64,000 nucleotides of DNA from Fodinibacter sp963811825 (GTDB lineage: Bacteria > Actinomycetota > Actinomycetes > Actinomycetales > Dermatophilaceae): NCBI GenBank assembly GCA_963811825.1, contig CAWESS010000022.1:1-64000 (forward strand). Direction: 5' to 3'. This document shows positions 46,084 to 52,917 of the stretch, one piece after another; positions within the stretch are counted from its first letter, which is position 1; every line of letters starts with the position of its first letter. A program made the position numbers and the translations under genes. Below the pieces are notes generated by a model. That model worked only from the letters and a program-made list of their open reading frames with translations. It ran no database searches and was not told where the DNA came from.

Positions 46084-46988
46084 CGCTCCTCGCCAGCGTC
46101 GTGCCGGGACTCGTGGCCACCCTTGCCGTCGTCCTGCTGCTCCGGGGCTACCACCTGCTGCGCACCGACCCCGACGTCGGGCTCGACGCCGACGAGGTGC
46201 TCTACCTCAACAAGTCCGCCAGGGACCGCGCGGGCAGCCAGAGCGCGCTCATGGCCCTGTCCTACCGGCTCGTGCCCCCGATCCGGCGGGTGCTGCCGCG
46301 TCAGACGACCAGGTGGCTCCAGCTGCAGATCGACATGGCCGGGCGCCCCAAGGGGCTCGACGTCGACGCGGTGCTCGCCAAGTTCGTGCTGTGGGGCATC
46401 TTCGTCGGCCCCATCTTCGTCTACGGCGTGATGACCGGGAACCTGCTCTTCCTCGTGCTGCCCCTCGGCATCATCGTCGTCCTGCCACTGGCGCAGCTGT
46501 CCGGGCTGGCCCGCAAGCGCCGCGAGGCCATCGACCGGGACCTGCCCGACTTCCTCGACGTGCTGGCCGTGACGGTCAGCGCCGGCCTCGGCTTCCGGGC
46601 CGCGCTGATGACGGTGGCCGGGCGGTTCGGCGGAGCGATCTCCGAGGAGATCAACACCGTCCTGCACCAGATCACCAACGGTGCGAGTGTGCGGTCGGCC
46701 TTCACCGCCCTGCGCGACCGCACCCAGTCCGAGGCCGTCAACGAGTTCGTCACGGCCTACCTGCAGGCCGAGGAGCTCGGTGCGCCGCTGGCCGACACCC
46801 TCAACCAGATCGCTTCGGACATGCGCCGAGCCACGGCCCAGCGCATGCGTCAGCACGCGTCGAAGATCGAGCCGCGGATCAGCCTGGTCATGACCATGGT
46901 GCTCATCCCCGGCGCCATCGTCATCCTCGTCGGCGGCATGATCCTGGCGATGGGGCCCGACCAGCTCGGGAGCGTGTTCGGTGGATAG
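46080..46988 (+). CDS. tadC: Tad platform protein TadC
   Basis: 302 aa from GTG. T2SF domain with RRKREAIDRDLPDFLDVLAVT-type sequence (here LARKRREAIDRDLPDFLDV), SAGLGFRAALMTVA and QAEELGAPLADTLNQIA, flanked by membrane helices near residues 5-20, 100-135 and 275-297. It is the partner of TadB. GTGA overlap with tadB and 8-bp overlap with the histidine kinase. Confidence 0.92.
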   Translation: MTLLASVVPGLVATLAVVLLLRGYHLLRTDPDVGLDADEVLYLNKSARDRAGSQSALMALSYRLVPPIRRVLPRQTTRWLQLQIDMAGRPKGLDVDAVLAKFVLWGIFVGPIFVYGVMTGNLLFLVLPLGIIVVLPLAQLSGLARKRREAIDRDLPDFLDVLAVTVSAGLGFRAALMTVAGRFGGAISEEINTVLHQITNGASVRSAFTALRDRTQSEAVNEFVTAYLQAEELGAPLADTLNQIASDMRRATAQRMRQHASKIEPRISLVMTMVLIPGAIVILVGGMILAMGPDQLGSVFGG

Positions 46989-48150
46989 GCATGCCGGGGT
47001 GTCGATGCCGTTGCGCCAGCTCACCCAGGTGACCCTGCTCGTGCGGTTGGTCGGCCTGGCCGCCGGCATGCTCGCGCTGACCGGCACACGGGTCTCCTTC
47101 GCGACGATGGTGGGCTTCCTCGTGGTCGGTGCGACGAGTCTGTTCGGGCTGATGAACACCTCGGTGCTCGACCTCGCACGTCGCCACCCGCTGATCGCCA
47201 TGGCGGATGCCGTGCTGCTGGCCGCGATCGTGGCCGTGAACGGCATCGACAGCCCCCTGCTGCTGGCCGCCCTCACGACGGCCCTGCTGCTCGGGCTGTG
47301 GCTGGAGCCGATCCCCGGCGCCCTCGTGATGGTGTGCCTCGTGTCCTGCTACATCGGTGCGGCCCTGCTGGGCGCCGACGGAACGGCGCCGGTCTTCACC
47401 GCCTGGGTGACCATCCCCTTCGTCTACGTGACGTTGTGGCTGCTCGGCCTGACGATGCGCCGGTCCCTGGAGTCCGAGGCCCGGGCCCAGGTGACCCTGC
47501 GTGATGCCGTGACGACCGCTGCCGCCACCGAGGAACGGACCAAGGTCGCCCGCGAGCTGCACGACAACCTCGCGAAGTCGCTGCAGGGCATCGCGATGAC
47601 CGCGACTGCCCTGCCCCTCCAGCTCGAACGGCATCCCGAACGTGCCGCCGAGTCCGCCCTCTCGATCAGGGAGATGGCAGCGACGGCGGTCCACCAGGTG
47701 CGCGGGGTCATGGGCGACCTGCGCACGAAGACCTCGCACGGAACCCTGTCCGACGCCACGACCCAGCTGGCACTGGGTTGGGCGGCCCGCAGTGGCCGCA
47801 GTCCGCAGCTGGTGATCGACGACGTCGACACGGGCGAGGAGGCGATGCGCTACGAGCTGCTGTCGGTCCTCGGGGAGTCACTGGACAACGTGCACCGCCA
47901 CGCGGGGCCGTGCGACGTGACGGTGGAGCTGCACGAGGACCACGGCTTCGTCGCGCTGACGGTGCGTGACACCGGGTCGGGTTTCGACGCCGACACCCTC
48001 AGAGCTGCCCAGGCGGCCGGACACCATGGAGTTGACGGGATGCAGGAACGGATGGCACGCGTGGGTGGCTGGTGCTCGGTCACCGGGGAGCCGGGCCGAG
48101 GGACGGTCGTGGAGTGCCGCGTGCCCGTGCTGCATCGGGTGGAGCGATGA
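46981..48150 (+). CDS. Sensor histidine kinase (NarX/LiaS type)
   Basis: 389 aa from GTG 46981; ATG 47005 is also possible. The N-terminal half has about five membrane helices with little outside sequence. The dimerisation domain carries the phospho-acceptor His in KVARELHDNLAKSLQGIAM (HisKA_3). The ATPase domain shows ESLDNVHRHAG (N box), VRDTGSGF (G1) and GVDGMQERMARVGG. Membrane-embedded sensors of this type often detect envelope states. It overlaps tadC and the response regulator, so it is a Tad operon member. Confidence 0.93.
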   Translation: MDRHAGVSMPLRQLTQVTLLVRLVGLAAGMLALTGTRVSFATMVGFLVVGATSLFGLMNTSVLDLARRHPLIAMADAVLLAAIVAVNGIDSPLLLAALTTALLLGLWLEPIPGALVMVCLVSCYIGAALLGADGTAPVFTAWVTIPFVYVTLWLLGLTMRRSLESEARAQVTLRDAVTTAAATEERTKVARELHDNLAKSLQGIAMTATALPLQLERHPERAAESALSIREMAATAVHQVRGVMGDLRTKTSHGTLSDATTQLALGWAARSGRSPQLVIDDVDTGEEAMRYELLSVLGESLDNVHRHAGPCDVTVELHEDHGFVALTVRDTGSGFDADTLRAAQAAGHHGVDGMQERMARVGGWCSVTGEPGRGTVVECRVPVLHRVER

Positions 48151-48767
48151 CGGTCACCGTGGGGCTCGTCGACGACAGCGACATCATGCGCAGGGGGCTG
48201 CTCGCCCTCCTGGGCACGGATCCCGGCCTCGAGGTCGTCGGACAGGCCGGTGACGGCGACGAGGCGCTGGCCCTGGTCCGCGCGTCCCGTCCGGACGTCC
48301 TCCTGCTCGACGTGCGGATGCCGCGCCGCGACGGGCTGTCCATCGTCAAGGAGGTGGCGGGCCTGACCAGGGTGCTCATGCTGACCTTCACCGACGACGA
48401 CGCCAGCATCCACAAGGCGATGTCCGACGGCGCCGCCGGCTACCTGGTCCACGGGACGTTCGACGCCGAGTCCCTGGCGCACATGGTGCGTGCGACCGCC
48501 AGCGGGGCGGCGCCCGTCTCCGACGTGGCGATGCGTGCCATCCAGCGTGGCGCCGTGCCCGCCACCCCCGAGCCGTCCGGGGACCTCGGCCTGAGCGCAC
48601 GGCAGGTCGACGTCATGGACCTCATCGCGCAGGGCCGGAGCAACTCCGACATCGCCAAGCACCTGTTCCTCGCCGAGAAGACCGTGAAGAACCACATCAA
48701 CCAGATCTTCGCCGCCCTGGGCGTCACCACCAGGGCCGAGGCCATCGTGTGCTGGCTGGGCCGATGA
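48147..48767 (+). CDS. NarL/LuxR-type response regulator
   Basis: 206 aa. Receiver: acidic DDSD near residue 9, phospho-acceptor Asp in DVLLLDVRMPRRDG, Thr in MLTFTDDD. The usual lysine after the beta-5 strand is missing: GYLVHG where GYLLK is expected. The C-terminal LuxR helix-turn-helix is LSARQVDVMDLIAQGRSNSD and IAKHLFLAEKTVKNHINQIF. Encoded just before the flp promoter module, it is the best candidate regulator of the GGGCCC-type elements. Confidence 0.93.
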   Translation: MTVTVGLVDDSDIMRRGLLALLGTDPGLEVVGQAGDGDEALALVRASRPDVLLLDVRMPRRDGLSIVKEVAGLTRVLMLTFTDDDASIHKAMSDGAAGYLVHGTFDAESLAHMVRATASGAAPVSDVAMRAIQRGAVPATPEPSGDLGLSARQVDVMDLIAQGRSNSDIAKHLFLAEKTVKNHINQIFAALGVTTRAEAIVCWLGR

Positions 48768-48781
48768 GCCCCACGAAGGTT

Positions 48782-48847
48782 GGGCCTGCTCTGGGCCCGA
48801 GGTTGGGCCCGTGGGCCCTGTGGCGCCGCCGCGGACCTTCGTAATGT
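48782..48847 (+). promoter_or_regulatory. GGGCCC operator module 3 with -10 box (flp promoter)
   Basis: GGGCCT at 48782 and GGGCCC at 48793, 48805 and 48813; the last two starts are 8 bp apart and the preceding step is 12 bp. TAATGT (48842-48847) begins 23 bp after the last block. The leader to flp contains ACGAGGGGA before the ATG. This gives flp its own promoter within the Tad cluster. Confidence 0.65.
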
Positions 48848-48906
48848 CTTCCTCATCAGCAACGGGCCACCAACGGCCACCGCAGAACCAACGAGGGGAC
48901 ACCACA

Positions 48907-49116
48907 ATGACTGCCAAGCTTGCCGCCAACTTCACCACCGCACTCGTCGCGCTGCGCGACCGCAAGGAGGCCGGTGCGACCGGTCTCGAGTACGCCGGCA
49001 TGATCATGGTCGCGGCCATGGTCGTCGGCATCGTGTACACCGCCGTGAAGGAGGGCAACGTCGCCAGCAGCATCGCCACCGAGATCGGCGAGCTGTTCTC
49101 CGGTTCGGGCAGCTGA
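48907..49116 (+). CDS. flp: Flp major pilin
   Basis: 69 aa. Leader with basic residues RDRKEAGATGLEYAGMIMVA, Gly at the cleavage position and Glu at +5, then the hydrophobic assembly helix (MIMVAAMVVGIVYTAV) and a short tail ending FSGSGS. Size and sequence are those of Flp/Fap type IVb pilins. The mature pilin would be about 45 residues. It is followed by a strong hairpin, fitting higher expression than the downstream tadG-like gene. Confidence 0.95.
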   Translation: MTAKLAANFTTALVALRDRKEAGATGLEYAGMIMVAAMVVGIVYTAVKEGNVASSIATEIGELFSGSGS

Positions 49117-49131
49117 TCCGAGCTGACGGCA

Positions 49132-49170
49132 CGACGTGGTGGGAGCCGGCAGACGGCTCCCACCACGTCG
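49132..49170 (+). terminator. Strong hairpin after flp
   Basis: A 17-bp perfect stem (CGACGTGGTGGGAGCCG paired with CGGCTCCCACCACGTCG) with a 5-nt loop GCAGA, 16 bp after the flp stop. There is no T-tract, which is common for actinobacterial terminators. It probably reduces read-through or stabilises flp mRNA. Confidence 0.85.
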
Positions 49171-49192
49171 GTGTGTCGAGGGTGGGGAACGA

Positions 49193-49879
49193 ATGAACAC
49201 GGAGGGGGAACGGATGAGTTCGCACAGCACCGGCCACGAGCGTCGACCCGAAGCGGGTCAGGCGGCGATGTGGCTCATCCTGACGATGGCCTTCCTCCTC
49301 GTCGCCCTGGGGACCACGGCCTACTCCCGGCTCGTCTCGGCGACGGACGAGGTCTCGTCCCTCCAGACGGCGGCGGATGCCGCGGCCCTCGCGGGTGCGC
49401 AGGCCATCGCCAGGGATGCACCCCAGGCGATCAAGGATGCCGTGAGGGACGGCGGAGGCATCCCCTGTGGGCTCGGCCGCAGCGAGGCACAGGCATTCGC
49501 CGCCCGCAACGGGGCGAACGTCACGGGGTACTGCTACTACCCCGTGCAGGACCGCATCGAGGTGACGGTCCGCAGCCAGGCCGTCCTGGAGTCGGGTCGG
49601 CAGGAGAGCACGTCGGCGGTTGCCGAGCTGGACCTCAGGCTGGGGCCATGTGTCCTCCCGGATGCTCCGGAGCCGCCCGAGCCCACACCGACGCCGACCC
49701 CGACACCCTCCTCCACGGCGACGCCCACGCCCACCCCCACACCGACCCCTGACGACGTCGTCAAGAAGGGCCGGTGTGGCGAGGTGGAGTTCGACGTCAC
49801 CTTCCCGGGAGGCGGGGGGCCGCCGAGCTTCGGCTGGGGGGCGCTGAAGATCGAGGCCGATCCTCGCCTGACCGACTAG
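49193..49879 (+). CDS. TadG-like / Rv3654c-type pilus-associated protein
   Basis: 228 aa from ATG 49193; ATG 49214 is an alternative. The N-terminus RRPEAGQAAMWLILTMAFLL is a hydrophobic leader of the Flp-pilus TadG type, followed by SSLQTAADAAALAGAQAIAR, the typical helix of these proteins. The domain has two cysteine pairs. Residues 165-195 are a Pro/Thr tandem (TPTPTPTP) wall-spanning spacer, then a short C-terminal segment with a Cys. It likely sits at the cell surface with the Flp pilus. Confidence 0.82.
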   Translation: MNTEGERMSSHSTGHERRPEAGQAAMWLILTMAFLLVALGTTAYSRLVSATDEVSSLQTAADAAALAGAQAIARDAPQAIKDAVRDGGGIPCGLGRSEAQAFAARNGANVTGYCYYPVQDRIEVTVRSQAVLESGRQESTSAVAELDLRLGPCVLPDAPEPPEPTPTPTPTPSSTATPTPTPTPTPDDVVKKGRCGEVEFDVTFPGGGGPPSFGWGALKIEADPRLTD

Positions 49880-49886
49880 CGCTGCC

Positions 49887-50474
49887 TCAGCGGGTGACGG
49901 GAACGGTGATGGCGTCGGCGACGCCTGCCTGCCGAACCTCGACGGTGGTCGCGGTGTCGGGGAGGGCCGGGTAGTAGATGGTGCGCGGTTGGGGGACGCC
50001 GAGCACGGATGCCGCGTCGGTGCACAGGCAGTACGTCTCGCCCCTGGCGTGGACGAAGGTGAAGGGTTCGTACGACTTCTTCCCGGCCGGGTCGACGATG
50101 GTCGGCAGGTTCTCCCAGGACTTCTGGCCCTGCCCGGCCAGCGAGGCATCCGCGCCCGTGAACCAGTAGGTGAGGACCGTCCCGGCCGAGGTCGCCCGGA
50201 CGTCGGCGACGTTCATGGTCACCGGCTTGTTGCCGACCGTGCCCGTCGCGCTCCCCTTGACGGCGGGCAGTTGCGCCGCGAGGACCTTCGCACTCTGGTC
50301 ACTGGGGACGAAGGATGGCGTGGGGGTGGCCGCTTCCGACGAGCTGCCGTTCCCGCTGGGCGTGGGGTCGGGACCGTCGTCGGTGCAGGCTCCGAGCGTC
50401 GCGATCGCGGCGATGGTGACGGCGGCCAGGGCGACGCGCGAACGGCCCGTCGTGGCCGGGGTGCCGGTGCTCAT
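49887..50474 (-). CDS. Lipoprotein with CxC[ST]D domain
   Basis: 195 aa; signal and lipobox IAAIATLGACTDDGPD. The mature part has a Ser/Thr/Pro spacer then a beta domain with KPVTMNVADVRATSAGTVLT...WFTG and the cysteine motif ETYCLCTDAASVLGV. The same C-x-C-[ST]-D-x-[SA]-S motif is in the adjacent OmpA-like protein, so the two share a domain. It is translated from an ATG overlapping the OmpA-like stop (TGATG). Function unknown. Confidence 0.78.
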   Translation of the reverse strand: MSTGTPATTGRSRVALAAVTIAAIATLGACTDDGPDPTPSGNGSSSEAATPTPSFVPSDQSAKVLAAQLPAVKGSATGTVGNKPVTMNVADVRATSAGTVLTYWFTGADASLAGQGQKSWENLPTIVDPAGKKSYEPFTFVHARGETYCLCTDAASVLGVPQPRTIYYPALPDTATTVEVRQAGVADAITVPVTR

Positions 50475-51541
50475 CACTGCCCCTCCGTGTAGGTGATGCT
50501 GACGCGGCGGTTCTTCGCCTTGCCCGCCGGGGTCGCGTTGGAGGCGATCGGCTCGCTCTCGCCCTTGCCGACCGCGGTGATCGTGTACCCGGATCCGAGT
50601 GCCTTGGTCAACGCCGCGGCCACCGCCTTGGCTCGCCGCTCGGACAGGGCAAGGTTGTAGGCGTCGGAGTCGTCGGAGTCGGCGTGGCCGGTCACGGTCA
50701 GGGCCGTGCCGGCCTCACTGGCCTTGATCTGGGCCGCGGTCGAGGCGACGGTGGCGGTGCCCTTCGCGGTCAGGGTCGCGGAGTTCTTGGCGAACAACAC
50801 GTCGGAGGCCAAGGACACCTCGCCCTCGGAGGTCGTGACGGTCCGCTCCAGGTCGGACACCCGCCCGACCAGGGGGTAGAACGCGGGGTCCTGCGGGGTC
50901 GCCGTGGCGACGAGCGCCATGTCGATCTCGGGCCAGCCCATCCCCACGATGACGGGATCCTGCTCCGCGGCCACGGGCAGGAGCAGGCCCTCCTCCACCG
51001 GGATGTCCGGGACCAGCTGTTCCGCGACGGTCACGTCGACCGTCGTGACGTCGGCGGGGAGGGGGGCCACGGCCGTCCACATGACGGAGGCCTGACCCGG
51101 CTGGACCTTGAGCAGCGACGAGACGTCCGAGCACACGCACGGCGCGAACTTCTCGGTGGTGACCAGGGGGCGGAAGACCCTGGAGCCAGCCACGTCGGTG
51201 AGAGCGGCATCACCCATCGTCGGTCCGACATTCCCCTGGTAGAAGGAGGACGTGCTGGGGCCGAGGAACGACATGGGGTTCCCCACCGGGCTGTCGGCCG
51301 GGACGCCCAGCGACCAGTAGAGGATCGTGGCTCCCTCGATCCTGCGCACGCCGTGCACCGTCACCACTGCTGGCGGACCGACCTTCTCCGTCCCCAACGT
51401 GAAGGCCTGGCCCAGGATCGGGATGTCGTCGGCTGCCGGCGCGGCAGCAGACGCCGGTGCAGACGGCAACCCTGCGGCGAGCAGCGCTCCCGCAGCGGTG
51501 GCTGCCCCGAAACTGCGCAGGGCTACGCGAATGGTGGACAC
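50474..51541 (-). CDS. OmpA-family protein with N-terminal CxC[ST]D domain
   Basis: 355 aa from GTG (VSTIRVALRSFGAATAAGAL); signal peptide ending at ASA. Residues 45-215 are the domain shared with the downstream lipoprotein, with APCVCSDVSSLLKV. Residues 240-355 are an OmpA-like peptidoglycan-binding domain: LFAKNSATLTAKG, TVTGHADSDDSDAYNLALSE, RRAKAVAAAL. OmpA domains bind diaminopimelate peptidoglycan, so the protein probably links the CxC domain to the wall. OmpA-type proteins also accompany Tad loci in Gram-negative bacteria. Confidence 0.88.
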   Translation of the reverse strand: MSTIRVALRSFGAATAAGALLAAGLPSAPASAAAPAADDIPILGQAFTLGTEKVGPPAVVTVHGVRRIEGATILYWSLGVPADSPVGNPMSFLGPSTSSFYQGNVGPTMGDAALTDVAGSRVFRPLVTTEKFAPCVCSDVSSLLKVQPGQASVMWTAVAPLPADVTTVDVTVAEQLVPDIPVEEGLLLPVAAEQDPVIVGMGWPEIDMALVATATPQDPAFYPLVGRVSDLERTVTTSEGEVSLASDVLFAKNSATLTAKGTATVASTAAQIKASEAGTALTVTGHADSDDSDAYNLALSERRAKAVAAALTKALGSGYTITAVGKGESEPIASNATPAGKAKNRRVSITYTEGQ

Positions 51542-51686
51542 GATGTGTTGCCTCCCCGGAGTGGCTCTCGGCGTGCGTTCGGCGCCAGAACCTCGATGAA
51601 TCTCCCGACCAGCGTAAGCCACGGTGTGCTGTGGGCCTCGCATCCGTTGCAGACTTGGCTCCTGCCAGGTTCTGGAGGGGGAACAC

Positions 51687-52323
51687 ATGTCTGAGTTCAG
51701 TCACGGCATCGTCGAAGGGGCTGCGCCCCAGCCGCCACGCCGGATGGCCACCTGGGCCGTCGTCGCCATCACGCTGGGCGCCGTCGTCGGGGCGGCGCTG
51801 CTCTTCGGGGCGGGTTTCGTCGTAGGTGTGGTGACGACCTCGGCGGCCGAGTCCGCGGGGGCCCTTCCGGGAGGGACCACGGCCGACTCCACCGACGCAC
51901 CGGCATCCGCGTTCGATGAGTGCCTGGTCGGCACGTGGCGCACCACGGACTACGTGCAGAAGAGCACCGGGCCCGACGGGGACTCCGTGCTGACCGGACT
52001 CAACCGCACCTTCACCTTCGATGCCACCGGTCGACACGTCGTCACCTACGACGAGGTCGAGGCCAGCCTCACCGTCGGCGACGCGAAGAGCTGCCATCAC
52101 CTTCGACGGCACGGTCGTCTACCAGGTGTCGCTCTCCGGCCCGCAGATGAACTTCTCGCTGGAGTCGGCTGACGGGTCGATGACCGTCCAGCCGGAGCAG
52201 GGGGCCAAGGAGGTCCGCGACCTCCAGCCGGGAACGGGTGCGGTCACGTACACCTGTGAGGGTGACACCTACACCGAGGAGGACGGCCGCGGGTTCCGCG
52301 AGGTCGCCGCTCGGGTGTCCTGA
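51687..52323 (+). CDS. Membrane-anchored protein with lipocalin-like outer domain (frameshift)
   Basis: ATG 51687 behind GGAGGGGG. Residues 20-50 are a membrane helix (TWAVVAITLGAVVGAALLFG). The outside part reads ECLVGTWRTTDYVQK...NRTFTFDATGRHVVTYDEV, then changes frame near 52094 to ITFDGTVVYQVSLSGPQMNF and ends at 52323 with VTYTCEGDTYTEEDGRGF. CLVGTW followed by strands and a closing VTYTCEGDTY is typical of small lipocalin-like lipoproteins of actinobacteria. It is divergent from the OmpA-like gene. Confidence 0.75.
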
Positions 52324-52393
52324 ACGTGCGAAGCCACCACGCGGGCGCGCGCAGATCGAGCCGGTCGACGCGCGGCCGCCCTACGCTCGGCCC

Positions 52394-52828
52394 ATGTCCG
52401 TGACCGAGCAGCCACCCCGCCCTTCACGCGCCCGCTACCTCGGGTGGGCGCTGGCGCTGGCGCTGCTCGCGCTGCCGATCGTGTGGCTCGACGTCTACCT
52501 CCTCAGCACCGAGGACGCGAGCGCCGAGTACGTCGTCGGCCGCTACTCCCTCCTGCTGGGTGCGGCGTCAGCCGTGGCGCTCGTCGTCGAGGGACTGCGG
52601 CACCTCACCCCGTGGGCCGCGCTCGCCGGCACCGTGCTCGCCTGGCTCGGTGTCCTGCTGGGCAAGGTGCTGGACACCGGCGCCACGGCGTACCCGTGGA
52701 TGATCGCCGGCGCCGCCGTGCTCGCCGTCGCAGCCGCCGGGATGCCGGGTGCGCACCGCGCCGGTGCCGCGCGCGCCGCCGTGCTCCTCGCCGTCACGAC
52801 GGGCGTCGGACTCCTCGGTCTCGCCTGA
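52394..52828 (+). CDS. Four-helix membrane protein
   Basis: 144 aa. ATG lies 6 nt after TACGCT (leaderless pattern). Helices near residues 15-35, 48-68, 72-90 and 97-140. No family recognised; similar small four-helix proteins of unknown role are common in actinobacteria. It lies just upstream of operator module 4. Confidence 0.7.
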   Translation: MSVTEQPPRPSRARYLGWALALALLALPIVWLDVYLLSTEDASAEYVVGRYSLLLGAASAVALVVEGLRHLTPWAALAGTVLAWLGVLLGKVLDTGATAYPWMIAGAAVLAVAAAGMPGAHRAGAARAAVLLAVTTGVGLLGLA

Positions 52829-52841
52829 GGCAGGGGCGGCA

Positions 52842-52911
52842 GGGCCCAGCCACGACGGGCCCGGAGCTGGGCCCGGGGACCCTGCCCGGCGGCATCCGGC
52901 ATCCCTAGCGT
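52842..52911 (+). promoter_or_regulatory. GGGCCC operator module 4 with -10 box
   Basis: GGGCCC at 52842, 52857 and 52869 followed by GGACCC at 52877 (last step 8 bp, preceding step 12 bp). TAGCGT (52906-52911) begins 23 bp after the last block and ends 6 bp before the ATG of the esterase fusion, so the transcript would be leaderless. Confidence 0.62.
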
Positions 52912-52917
52912 CGGAAC

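Noticed and set aside
49680..49760. CAC/ACC-rich tandem tract as a regulatory repeat
   Set aside because: It codes for the Thr-Pro spacer of the TadG-like protein in frame, which explains it fully.
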